Part shown: positions 32,720 to 45,363 of the stretch, piece by piece
How the letters are laid out: every line of letters begins with the position of its first letter
How positions within the stretch are numbered: the stretch's first letter is position 1
Assembly: GCA_029449235.1 (NCBI GenBank)
Contig: JANATG010000016.1
Location: 1,116,001-1,180,000, forward strand
Length of the DNA: 64,000 bases
Source of the DNA: Linnemannia schmuckeri
Taxonomy: Eukaryota > Mortierellomycota > Mortierellomycetes > Mortierellales > Mortierellaceae
Reading direction: 5' to 3'
The notes under the pieces: generated by a model
Told to the model about the DNA's origin: nothing
Databases searched by the model: none
What the model saw: the letters and a program-made list of their open reading frames with translations, nothing else
Made by a program: the position numbers and the translations under genes

Positions 32720-33945
32720 GTTTAAAGACGAGAAAGAGAGGAATTGGGAGAATGGAATGTGGCGGTGTGAGACTATCGTATCCATGAGAGGGATGGATTA
32801 ATGTTAGGATGAATAGGGGGGAGGAGAGGGCATGGTATCTTGTCCTTCCCAGACAGACTGACTGGTGGGGGAAGGGTCTGCGCAGGATATTCTGGTGGGT
32901 TCATGAACTGGGGGTTGAACTACCGAAATATCAACAAAAAAACAAGCTTTGGCAGAGACTAGATCTTCACAACCTAATTGAACATTTATTTCCATAATGC
33001 AATTGCAAATGACTTTATTTCCATGCTCAGCTCGCTCCTTATCTTTCGAAAGGGTGCACAAGACAGCCCTTATTTTCACCAAACCAATGGATCCGCAACA
33101 TTGCCGTAGAGGCTCAAAGGAGAAATGAGAGGGACAAGAGAAAGCACAAGCGAGTGCGAGAACAGAGGAAGATTATGTCTGGTCCTGGGACAAACAATAT
33201 AGAGTGCACATGCATGTTTACCCTTCCTCTTTGTCAACCCCCCTTGTCCTTTATTCTAGTCTGTCAGGGACAATCACTACCTGCACCCCCGTTAATATTA
33301 TTTTTTAATGTGGTTTGCGCCAAGTTGTGGCAAGGGATTATAGGACGACTAAGGAAACCAACCCCCAAGAGTAAAAGAAGCACCTCCTGGATACGTTTCA
33401 TTGCAAAAGAGAGATAAAGGGCTCTCGCTGGGCCTCTTACAAAAAAAATGAACGGAGAGAGATAAATGCATTGCGTGAAAAGAAGGGAGCTCAATTGCTC
33501 AGTTTGTGGTCGGACCTCTCATTCCATCTCAAAATACAGACAACGAAACTGACAGGCAACTCTTTCAGGTGCTCTGTATGTGTGTGCATCTGTCTGATCT
33601 CTGGTCTACGGGGAGGGGGGGGAAGATGATCAGTGTAGAAAAGATCTATTTCATCCTGTCGATTGATCATGATGCCGTCTTTATGGACCCCCCTTTGTCG
33701 TTCTTATATACCAAGAAAGACAACGACTTAAATCCTCATTAAAGAAGAGATGGGACATAAAACACAATCAACAGACAAAAGGTGGAACCAGCGGGGTACC
33801 TGGAAGGAAGTATTTTCTGAAGGATTTCTTTAAATCCTTCATGTCATTTGTTCCTTCCTTGCTTCGTCTCACCATCCCTCTCCTTGCCCCTTGCTCTTTG
33901 CCCCTGCTACCAGAATGGTTGGTGCATATTCTTTCGAGTAGTCGT

Positions 33946-33987
33946 CATAAACAAATAAACAAATAAACAAATAAACAAATAAACAAA
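33946..33987 (+). repeat. Microsatellite, unit AAATAAAC
   Basis: About five tandem copies of the 8-nt unit AAATAAAC in intergenic DNA. Confidence 0.9.
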
Positions 33988-34600
33988 GGAGCAAAAAGAG
34001 AACGAACTAGCTAGCATTGGCTTTGAACAAACAACAGGAATGCGCACGAATTGTTTTAAGATTCATATCCCTTATAATTCTTCATTAGATCCTCCTTTGT
34101 CTTGAACCTCTGCCTCCTACTTTTGACTGGTGTTGTTAGTTATAGCACACTGAGTAACCCGTTCATTCAAAATGATCGAGAGTATACCTGAAATCAGTGG
34201 TTTAGATCCATCTCATTGTACAAAAATGGTTTGTCCTATTCTTGTCATCTTGTAACTGTGAAAGAGTGAGCGAGCAAGAAGTTCATCTTGACCCCCCCTT
34301 CCTCTCTTTCCTTGGTTAGCAATCCTATTTCATCCCCTTTCTATTTCTCTCTCGTTGTGTATGAGTGCTAGTATGAATAATGAAAGAATGCTCTGCTTTT
34401 TCTTAATATTTCTGGTTCTTCGATTGTCGAACTCCTCGCTCCCCCTCTTCTCCTTCCTCTTGTGCTCTCTTGCTAAGCTCGTCTGTCTGTCTCCTTGCCC
34501 CAGATTCTCTCATCAAACAGGACCGTATACTCCTAACCTTCCTCTTCGAGGTAATAATTAATGGCAGAAAAGGGTACATAGGCATGAGAAGAGGGGCTTC

Positions 34601-36757
34601 CGTTGACCCGGACAGATGAACTCCATCACAAAGTGCTTTTCATCACTCTGTCTCTCTTTAACCTTTTTTTCTTTTCTTCCTTTTTCTCACTTCTTTGTTC
34701 CTTTTTTCCTTTTAGCTTTTCCTTCTTCCATATCGATTTTTTCGTCCTGCCCCTGTCGACTTTTCCTTTGATCCAAGCAAGGAAACAACTCCCCTCTCGC
34801 ATACATACCTTCTCGAACTCTACGACCCCTTCCAGCTCCATCAAGCATACAAGCATCAGGATCAACAACGCACAAAAAGTAGAGTTTACCCGCCAAAAGG
34901 AATATCTCTACCCCACAGACAGCCACAACACGGAAGAGACGGAACCTGCCTTGTGATTCGTGGTTGATTTCAACCCATACTTTCTTCCCGCCCTTCCGTC
35001 TCTCAACCTTTATCCATTCAAGGTTTTCCTTCTTTTTTTTTTACCTTATTTTTGCCTTTTATTCTCTGAACATCACAAACAGGAGCAGGAGCAGTACCTT
35101 TTTTTTTTCCTTCTTTCTTTTCGTTACAGCTCGGCAGCGGGTTTATTTTCTCTCTCGTATTCAATCGAAAACTCAAAACAACCACAAAACGAACCAACCA
35201 ACCAATAAGCAAGGAACAAACAGTAAGATCTCGACAACAACAGGAACAGGAACAGGGACATCCACAAACAACAACAACTAAAAACGAAAGATCATGACCA
35301 TTCCCTTGACCAACCGTCTTCCATCTAACAATCTATCGCAGTACAATATCCACAACAGCCATCAATACCAACATCGCCAACAATAATAATTTACCGTCAC
35401 TACTATTACGATACCAGCTGGTCAAACGGTATACACGTACACAGTCAACAAACAACAAACTACGCGCGGAAAAGGTCTTTCATTCACGGCAAAAAGGGAG
35501 GGAAAGACACAAGATCGTTTTTTTTCTTACCCAATCCTGTCGCTTGCTCACGTTTCCCCCTTTTTTGTCTTTGCTGCAAGGTAGGATTCATTTTTGGGTG
35601 ATTTTTTTTTTTCTTGCATTGTTTATCGCCGAGACAAACAAGGGGGATGGGACAAACGACAGCAGCACAGGAGTAGGGGATTAGGAGTGTGTTCAGCAGG
35701 AAATGAATTGACGGTTGTCGGCTTTTCTTTGTTCATGCAACGGGAAGAAAAGTGCGGGAAGGGGAAAGGAGTGGGCAAGCAGATACTGCTGGATGATGTA
35801 TCGATGCAGGACTACGTAGAGAAGATTTCTACAAGGGTCATCTGTCTTTTCCTCGGGTTTACGAGACAGACAGGCCAAGTCAAGGATTAAGGGCAGAGGA
35901 GAAAGAAAGCAGGGGAAGGGATGAATATGCTCAAATGAAAGAGAAAAGTAGGGGAGTAAGCATGATTGTCAGATGAACGAGAGCATACTCACCAAGGCAA
36001 CAACAGAGAGAAAAGAGACAGAAACACAGCAACATTCACAAGGTTAACAACAGCAGAAATGTTCTCTTTGTGTCCAGAAAAGAGAAGGGATGGGTGTCTA
36101 TGCTTATATGTGCTGGTTGAGAGCGGGTTTGTCATCTCAATCGCACTTTCTTTTTTACATTCAAAGGGAGAAAAGGCGGCAAAAACAACCTTGTCCTATA
36201 CCATACACTTGTACCGTCTCTTCCCTTTATCCCAGACATATATGACAAGGCATGGTATGCCTGATTTAAGTTACAACAAACAAACGGTTGGTGGATTTTT
36301 ATTTTCCTCGCTCCCTTTTTCCCAATTGTATCTCGACTGAGCTTGTTTGGCTATCTGTTCTTCCCTCCATAGTGTCCACACATCCGTCATCATTGCTGTG
36401 TTTCTTCCCGCCAATTTTATGCCATTTTTTTTCTTTTTTTTTTTTTTTTTTTTTTTTCTTTTTTATTTTTTATTTTTTATTTTTAATTATTTACGTTGTT
36501 GTCGTTCTCTGTTGCTCTTTGCGAATGACAAGACAACAATTGGCAAGGCGAGAATGAAATATGCAAAAATATGCGTATGAGAGAAAATACATTGGTAATT
36601 CAATTGATTCGCCACTGGTTTGTTGTACTGCAATTCACTAATTGTCGCTCCTCTTGTGCCCCCCTGTCTTTCAATCGAATAGAACCCCCTTCCTATTGTT
36701 CTTACTTTCTCTCCTTCTCAAAGAGAGAGAAAAGTCAAGAGGGATTAAGAACACCAA
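34601..36757 (+). promoter_or_regulatory. Upstream region of the large low-complexity gene
   Basis: A CT-rich stretch (34620-35150) is followed by a CAA/ACA-rich leader (35160-35290), a pattern usual for fungal promoter plus 5' leader. The leader runs into an ATG at 35295 that opens a 30-codon frame (MTIPLTNRLPSNNLSQYNIH...) ended by tandem TAA. This could be an upstream ORF or a spliced first exon for the gene at 36758, whose own ATG lies 1.4 kb further on. A 24-T tract lies at 36434-36457. Confidence 0.35.
36434..36457 (+). repeat. Poly(T) tract, 24 nt
   Basis: Pure T run within a wider T-rich stretch upstream of the large low-complexity gene. Confidence 0.9.
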
Positions 36758-39700
36758 ATGTCGACCCGGCCGGTCATCTTCCCAACCCCTAACCCGCTAC
36801 CTCCTCTTCCTCCTTCTCCCTCTTCTTCAACCTCCCTTCCTTCTTCAACTTCAACCTCCTCTTCAACGTCCTCAAATAACCCTCCGTCTCCATCCTTCTT
36901 GCCTTCCTTCCTCTCCTCATCTTCCTTTCACCCCTTTTCCCATTCAAGTCCCATCCCACCCTCCCAAGACTCCCTCTCCCGCCCTCTCTCCTCCTCCGTC
37001 TCCTCCATCTCCCTCTCCATCTTCACCTCCCCTTCGCCACCAGACGTCGTTGTCCTCTACTCCAATCCGCCTCCTCTTCCCTATACAACATCCTCGGTAT
37101 CTGCATCCGCATCCGTATCGACTTCCTGTCTTCCTTCTTCATCCCATACTGCCTCCCCTCGTGCCCTTCCTGCCAGCAACAATAGACTCTCGACATCCTC
37201 CTCATTCCCCTCTGTCCTACCCGCACCCACACCCTTCTACAAACACTACCACACAAGCAACCAATATCATTCTTACCCCCATCCTCCTCACACTGCTACC
37301 TCGTCAACAGCAACAAACTACGGCAGCAACCCAGGTGCAATCTTCAGCGTATGTAACGTCAACGTAGATAGCAAAGAGCCCCTCTCCCATCTACCTCTAC
37401 CTCAGACTCAGACTCAGACTCAGGTCTACACCCATCATCACCTCTTCAACAGTGGAAGTGGATACGATCGACACAACCACACCCGTCGTCATCTGCAGGA
37501 ACTCGCCCAGGAGCAGTACCGTCAAAACCATCAAGTCCCTCTCAACGACTCTGACATCGACAATATTGACGACGACGATAGCGAGGAGGAAGAAGGAGAA
37601 CAGTTCATCGAAGCACGGTATCGGTTTGAGGCATTACAAGAACCGTTCACCCAGACTGAATATTATCGTTACTATCATCGAGGGAGTCGATCTGGTCGCG
37701 ATCCTGCACCAGCTCCTCAGCAACGACAATACCAATGGCGACCAGTAACAGTCGACAATAACTCAGCAACTCCACAGCAACAGCAATATCCGTTGACGCA
37801 GCCACAGGAACAAGAACGACGGCAACGGCGGACAAGAGCATCCACTCGTCCCAGGATTCCACTTCTCATTCCTCCTTCTATCTCTGCTACTCCACCTATA
37901 CCTCATCCTTCAACTCATTCTACTACTGCTCCAACTGTCACAAAGACCAAGAAGACTCGTGTCCCCTATAATCGCTCCTTCGGCTATTTCTCGAGGATAA
38001 TTAAGCGACTCTCTCGACTCACCTGCATTTGTGGTCCCTATTCCTCAAAACAACCATTTGGGGTCAACACGAGTGTTACTAGTGGTGCTCATTCTGGGGT
38101 CCAAACGTCTGTTCATTTTCCCTCTCAACTGACTGCTCGCTCCCTATCATCCAGCCTCTCAACAGACTTCTCTGGTTCCATCCCATCGATCTACCGTCAC
38201 CGTCCTCAGCACCCAGGGTCCAAACAACGTCGCCGGAAGAAAACTGCCGCTGCCGCTGCCGCTGCAGTAGCTATCTTTACTGGCACCAGTGGTCCAGTTG
38301 ACATCAAGGCCAAGACTCCTCCTTCCAGACAAGACAAGGGGAAACAACGAGCAAAGTCGCGTTCAAGTGCAAGGTCCTTGCTAGACGTGGACGAACCTAG
38401 AGGACAATACCCTTCTAGCCATCGACACCAACACCAGCATCAACACCCACGACACCAGAGTTCTCTCTCCCTCTCGACCATTCACACCTGGTGCCCCTAT
38501 TGTTACAAAACTGTCCCCAGCCAGGACCAGTCAGATCATCATCTTCGTCACCACCTTCACAACCTGATATCGCCTACGCGCATCCCTCTCAGGATAGAAT
38601 CCGACTCTTCTTCCCGCTCGAGTTCGCGTTCGTCACTGGCACGTCGTCCTCAATCATTGTATCCTTATCCCTATCCCTCTCCCTCTCCACAACAGCAACA
38701 ACAGCGACAACAGAGACGACAAAGACAACAACATTCAAGGTCAGGATCAGCGGACACGGTTCGATCGTCTGTCCTCTCGCTCTCTAGCAAAAAGTCGTAC
38801 CTGTCGTCAGATATCGAGGTGGTCATCACCCCTTCAGCACAGGTCACCCCCAACACCCTTTTTACATTTGCGCATCCATTGCCCCATCAACAAGTGCAAA
38901 CAGGGGCAGCAACAACAGCAATAGAGACAAGTGCGACAACAGCAAGTGCCGCCCCTCTTCCCGCATTAGCCGCATTAACACCGACAACAACAACGACGAC
39001 GGGAGCAGTAAGAAAAACCTTATCCGCCACCACTGCCATCATTGTTGACGACAATTCGACATTTCCAAACTATCCGCTTAAAAAGAAACTCTCCCTCACT
39101 CTCTCTGCTTCTACTCCCTTTTCTTCTTTTTCTTCCTCCTCTTCTTCTTCGCGTATCCCTTCTTCTCCACCGCCATCCCCATCCCAGTGCCCTGTCCCTC
39201 TTCTCCTTCACCCTCACCCTCAGCTTGTAGTTTTTGCATCCACGCCCACTGTCTCCTCGGCCTCATCCTCCTCCCCTGCTTCGTTTTCGTCGCCATCGTC
39301 AGCTGTTGTTGTCGTTCGAAGGTCAAAGAGTGCTCGTGCCCCTCAGCGACCCCACCGACCTCAGGAGTCTAAACTCGAAGCCAGCGGAAATCGATTTTTA
39401 TTCGTTAGTTCACTTGATACACCAGCAAAACAAGGCTTGTCGACTCTTCCTGCTGCTACTTCGACCATTGCTGCATCCTCTCCTCTTTCTTCTTCTTCAC
39501 CCTCTCCACCTGTTGCTAACTTCTCGGTCAAGGAGATTCCTCTTCCCCCACTTCCCTCTAAACCTCCAACCACCAAAAGGAGACCTCTATCCTGGGCTTT
39601 CCCTTCTTCCTCCTTCACATTCACACACCCCTTTAAAAACAAACGAAAAGACAAACACAGCAGCATCAGCAATCAGCAGCAGAGCACAACAACTACAACT

Positions 39701-42700
39701 AATTTCCCAGTTGGAGCACAACAACATCAACATCAATATCATCGACAACAGCAACCAGCCTCTATCTCTGGATCAGCCTCTATCTCTGGATCAGCCCCTC
39801 TCTCTCCTTCCACATCTTGTCCGTCCCCACCACCACCGCTTTTCATCCAATTCGTGAGAGGCTTGGAGACCCATCCTTGGTTCTCTAATCCCTCGACCAC
39901 GGACCGGGCCGTCAACATACGAGACATTTACCCTCACTTTGGCAGTGGCGGCGGAGGAGCTAGCGGAGGGATTACAGGTGGGAGCAGCGGTCTCAGCAAC
40001 AGCCACCATTCCAAGGGTGCTTCGTTTGAAGATCCTGCCCTCTTTGCATCTCCTGGTTCGACCAAGAGGAGATCGTGGACAACATTTTTCCCCTTTCGGA
40101 GTAGACGATCCTCTATGCCTGCTGCCACCCTCTCAGCAACCTCCGCTCCCTCTGCCGGTGCGACCATCATCCCAACGTCGCCTTCGACCTCTGCTGTCCA
40201 CCAGCACCCCAACCACAACAATCATCATCACCGCTACCAATCTCAGCAATTATGCCCAGTTCCTCACCAACAGCAACTATCTCAGCAACAGGATCAACCT
40301 CAAAAGAAACGATCGACCTTCAAGCGGTTTTCAGCCCCTGCACCAGCACGAAAGATGGAGGTGTTGACGATACAACAACAAGAGGCGTTGCTGCCAACCA
40401 TCCCCACCACCACGGGGGGGTATTACCCCTTGACATTGGAGGGAACAGGCCACCATCATCAGCATCATCAGCAGGTCATTGGCAGCACTGGTAGGGGCAG
40501 GGGGAGTGTCGTTTATGACCCCAACAAGCCTTTACCCGCCATTGTTGCAGAGGGAGAGAGCGACGACGACGATGGCCACAGCAGCAACAACAGACCCACA
40601 TCAAATGAACCCGCGATGCAATCTTCCCAGGGGCAGTCACACGTCCCACCTGCCGCCGTCGTTTTACCGACACTTTCATTACCCGCTACACTGTCTCCAT
40701 CCTCCTCATCGCAGCCATCTACCTCTCCCACCGCGACCCTATCAGTCGTGGCAGAGGGAGGGGGACTGCAATTGTCTCAGCAGCAGCAACCCGCGGTGGT
40801 GGTGAAGAAACAACAACGACGCATGTCCTTCTTGCCGTCGTCCCTGATGACCTCGAACCTCGCTAAATTCATCAGCGGCAATGGTAGCAATAACAGCAAC
40901 AACAACTACTCCCACACTTCCACTTCTCCGACGACTGGATCATCTACCGGAGCGCCAACTCTAACATCGTCTTTGAATGTTGCTGCAGCAGCAGGAGGGA
41001 CAAATCTTGTTGGTGGAGGTCAAGGCCACGGTCAAGGGGGAATGGGAGGAAGAGAAGGAGGAGGAGGGGTAACAACCACATTGAACCCCACCTCTCTATG
41101 GTCCTCCTCTCGACCGCCCGGACCCAGGGAGGGAGAATCGTTTCAGGCCGATGGCATTCTCCACCATGGCAGGAATCTTCTTAACAACACTACCACCACT
41201 GCTAGTGCTACTGTTGCTGGTACGACCAATACAGCATTGACGATCGAGCAGTTCAAATGGAGTATGATCTGTTGTTGTAACGAGATCAAGACTCGAGGTA
41301 AAGAAATAACGCAGCGAAGCAGTGACGATACGGAGGGAGAAGTGGAAGTTGCATATCTCCCTCCTCTCTTCTCTCTCTTCCCTCCCTCCTTCCCTTCATA
41401 CTTTTTTTGATTTTTACTTCCCATCCCCTTTTCCCATTTCTCTGCTCCCTTTCTCCCTTTTCCCCCTATGCATTTGCCCCCTTTTTTGCGTTTTTGTTTT
41501 ATCGGAGTCCATGCGATCTATGCATGCATGCTGAAATAGTGGTGTTTTATGGATTCTTCATGTTTTTGCATGGACTGGACCCCTCTTCCCAATCCCCATC
41601 CCATGCCCCCCTCATCGCATGGAAACTGCGTGAGCATGGCATCCAACCACCTTTTTTTTTTTTGTGTTTGTTTATTTTCCCGACTTTGTGAATTGAACCA
41701 ATCCATCCAATCTATCCATGTCCCTGCAAAACTAATTTTTTTTTCCTTTTTTCATGCGATTTGATTGCCATACATTACACACATAGTGTTCAAACAACAA
41801 AAACAGGACAGTGCCCCTCATGCACCATCCTTGGGCCAGAAACCATTTCCCGACTCCCACAACAATTTCGCAGCTGCTGCAGCACTACCACCACCAACGG
41901 CTTCCAGTAACAAAAAGGCGGACAAGAACAAATCGCGGTCGTCGAATGGTAATGGTGGCAACGGTGGTAGCAATTCGGGCAGTGGAAGCGGACAGCTCTT
42001 TTCGGCAAACAACTCGTATGGCTCCACTGCAGCTATCGAACAAGCAACTCAGGATTCTAGGGCGACTCTGCAGGCGTTGCTATTAGTCATGACGTCGGCA
42101 TCACCATTATCGATAGGGATGGACAAGGACCGCGATGGCCTGGATCCAACAATCCTTGCAAGCAACATACAGGGTTATCGTGGATTGAATTCAACAGCGG
42201 GATCTCAGTTGCAGAACCAGTCGTCGTTATCATTGATCGGTCCTGGTGGTGGAGTAGCCATGTCGGCAACAGGAGCTGTACCGCCTATGCGATCCCACTC
42301 CATTCACCACCTCTCTCGCTATTCTTCTCACCCAGCCTTAACGACTACTGCCCCGGGAGTTCAGCCTTCTGCAGGCGGCGTGCTGACGACTCCAATTCGG
42401 AACAAATCACAGTCGGGAACGACTAACTCCTATGCGCAAGCTACCAACGCCATCCTGAATCCACTGTCGCTACAGGAGTTGGCACTGTTGTTGGCATATT
42501 TGCTCTCGATTGCTCCAGAGCAGTGGATCCCTTGGCATCTTTACGACTTTTTTGTGCGTCCGCAGGGGAGGAGTTACAAGGACTTGATCGAGATGTTGCC
42601 AACGCACAGTCAACGGATCTTGAAGACTTTATTGGAGACGGTCGAGGCTCTGATTGATCATGCGACAGTCACTGGACTCCGGCAGCAGAGGGCTCTTCAA

Positions 42701-44926
42701 CAACAGCAACAACAGCAAAGTGGATCTGCGGGGAAACCACCGACGCTGGCTCACCTACGATCCAAGAGCGAAGTTGATCCTGGACACAGTCGAAACAATG
42801 GGGGGTATGGTATTGGTGCAAACCCCATGTTAAGGTCTGCAGGATCTTCGACACTCAGTCTTGCCAGGGCCCTTGCGATTCTGGAACCGCCCTTCTCCGC
42901 TCAGGATCTGCAGCAACTCCAACAACAGCAGCAGCTGAAGCAACAACAGGGGGGCTCGCATCCTGTGGTGCATGGAGGTGACACGGTGTATCAGGGGATT
43001 GCATTGCGAGGTCGAAAACGACGTATGATCCTTGATAGTCTTTCGGGTTTGGTCTTTCGACCACGAGCGAACGAAGCTCACCGTGGAGGCGGTGGACCCG
43101 GAGGTGCTCTTGAGACGAGGGGGGCCTTAATCGAGTCGCCCACTGAAGGTGGAGGAGGAGGTGGTGGGCTTTTGGCACCGGAGGAGAAGGGAAATGGAGG
43201 GAAGGGTAAGGCGATGCGACGGAGGAGTTTTCTGGGCGCCGCCGCGAGTATTACATCATCTGGATCTTCAGCAGCAGCAGCAGTTGGGGGACCTTCACCG
43301 GCGGTTGTGGCACTGCAGCTTCAGATGTCTGAACGTGAGCGTGAAGCGGGTTATTTGGCGTTTGAGAACTTGGTGTCGGCTTTTGAAGTTGAGTTTGTTC
43401 GATCTTTGCCATCTGGTGTTGCAGGATCTGGAACTGACGTCAAGACGGTGGTAGCTGCTAAAATGGAAGGAGTTCAGACGGATACCGAGTTTCAAGACGA
43501 CCTACCGAACGTCACTCTACCACAGAGTCTTGCGACCGCTGGATGTGTTGCCAGGATCCGGTCGTCTGCCGGCGCTGCTGTTGTCCCTGGTCAAGGAACC
43601 GATCGATGTTTCACACTGCTCTCAGCACTACAGCAACAGCAACAACAGCAACCTCCTTCACGGCAGACGAGGTCGCTACCGACAACAGTGTCGGCGCCCA
43701 CGGATCTGGCAGCAGTACGGTCCCTGTCGTTGCCGCCTTGGCGCAAGAAGCATCATTCTGCGCTTCAGCTTGGACAGCACCTTACTCCTCCTGTCAGTCC
43801 CAGCGTTGCCAGTGCGGCGGGACAGGAGTGGTTGCCGCAGTACCAGTTCCAGTCTCAGTCGTTCTCTCAACAGCAGCATCAGATTCCTCCTCCACTGCAG
43901 CCACCAACAACGGCAACAGCAGTGGCGAGAATGGAAACGGGATCGGAGCCTTTGAACAGAGTGTTGACAGTGTCGACGAGGAGTATTATGAAGAGGCCGT
44001 CCGAAGAGTTGGCAGATACTTTGCAGGAGCAACAACAACGGCAGAAGCAGGAACCACCAGTGGTCGAGCCAGCCCCAGTGTCGACTTCGGGATCGACAAC
44101 TACCTTGCCAGTGGTTGTTCAGTCGCTTGCCATGGCGGAAGTTCCTGTGACTGTGAGAACCCCTGGATCTAGATCAGGGTCGAGTCCTGTCGTTGTTTCT
44201 GAGAAGGCGCATGGTGCTCTTGATGTTGAGGACGAGACGGTAGAAGTGCGTCCTCGAGGAGGAACTGTCGGTCCTATAACCGGCCCGGTTGTCATGCCTG
44301 CGCCCGCTCCTGCAACACTACCAAGGAGAACATCCAGACGCTCGTCGACTCGCAAGAACCGCCCCATGTCCCTCGACATTGACCAGGACGCCGCCTCTGT
44401 CGCCTCTATAACCAGTTCCAAGTTACTTCGGACGAGAACACTGTCAGGAACGATCTCGTCGACCTGGACAGCGTGGAAGGACCATCTGCTGGTCCTTGAG
44501 GAGGAGGAATACGTGATTGAGGATTCCTCCGAGTCACCTTCGATATCTTCTGTGTCTTCGTCGTCTTATTTTTCGGATTCTTCTTACTCGGAATCTGAGG
44601 GGGAGGCGGAGAGAGAAAGTGGAGAAGGTGTTGGTGGTCATGATAATGAACATGATGATGTTGATGTTGACGTTGATGGTAAAGTTCGATATTTGAATAG
44701 ACAGAGAAGAAAGGAGAAGAAGCTGGAGAGGAGGAGGCGGAAAGATGTCCAGCAGCAGGAGACTGTTACTTTTGCTGCGGGAGATGGAGGTAGGCGGAGG
44801 ACAAACAAGTCTAGCGGGACTTTTGGGGATTTGAGGGCTTTGGCAGCCGCGATTGCGGCTAGTCAGCAGCATCAGCAGCAGCAGCAACAGCAGCAAGGGG
44901 CTGGTGGTTCTGCTAGAGAAGCTTAA
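36758..44926 (+). CDS. Very large low-complexity protein, Msb1/Mug8-like segment (tentative)
   Basis: Two long open frames, 36758-41297 and 41787-44926, are joined in frame by an intron (GTAAAG to ACACATAG, 489 nt, phase 1), giving about 2559 aa. The first part is S/T/P/Q/H-rich with polyQ, polyA and polyT stretches. It has one C2H2-like motif (CPYCYKT, then HHLRHH; residues about 577-600). Ordered segments are few: TIEQFKWSMICCCNEIKTR just before the intron, LSLQELALLLAYLLSIAPEQ with WIPWHLYDFF after it, and GYLAFENLVSAFEVEFVRSL. This pattern recalls the Msb1/Mug8 (DUF1708) cell-polarity proteins, but I am not sure. The two frames could also be separate genes. The C-terminal part has acidic-serine tracts, a KKLERRRRK patch and polyQ. 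Coding character of both frames is clear from their length and third-position bias. Confidence 0.6.
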
Positions 44927-45363
44927 TTTTTTTTACTAGTCATCAAAACACATTTTAATAATATACATAATTATCCCTTATCATCATTACTATTGATGAT
45001 GTTAAACAACGCGACGAGCGCGTTTTATCCTTTAGCGTTTTTTTTTGTGGTTTTTCCCCAAGGCACCAAATCCAAGTTAGGAAAGAGGCGCCTGTTTACG
45101 CATGGCAGTCACAAATTGTAAACAAACGTTTGGCTCTAAAAAAAAAAAGAAAAAAGAAAGTAGACACACCGCGTTTTTGTGTTCTCCTTTGCTCATTCCT
45201 CAAACGACGACGTTGTCTCAGCATCCCACCCTTTGGCATCGTCCGACGACTATCAAAGAGTAAACATCAGACCGACAGCCATTTGGACCTTGGAACTCGA
45301 ACAACAAACAATCAGACACTCGCATACACAAACCATAAGCAAAACGACCTAAAGTAGTTCGCC
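44927..45363. other. Intergenic before IPI1
   Basis: 3' flank of the large low-complexity gene, then the IPI1 upstream region with an ACA/CAA-rich leader (45270-45360). No other feature seen. Confidence 0.55.

Larger units (their letters stand above)
32293..34600. other. Long intergenic region
   Basis: No gene supported over 2.3 kb. It contains a 25-A tract (32695-32719), a microsatellite (33946-33987) and a perfect short hairpin (33819-33840, 9-bp stem, 4-nt loop). All reading frames are short and without family features. Confidence 0.5.

Noticed and set aside
34603..35281. Two overlapping 105-117-aa frames
   Set aside because: Composition is that of a CT-rich promoter and CAA-rich leader; no homology-like segments.
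36642..37367. 241-aa proline-rich frame overlapping the start of the large gene
   Set aside because: Out-of-frame reading of the CT-rich 5' coding region of the 36758 gene.
43543..44172. 209-aa alternate frame within the large low-complexity gene
   Set aside because: Shadow of repetitive CAG/CAA-rich coding sequence; the main frame is open over more than 3 kb.
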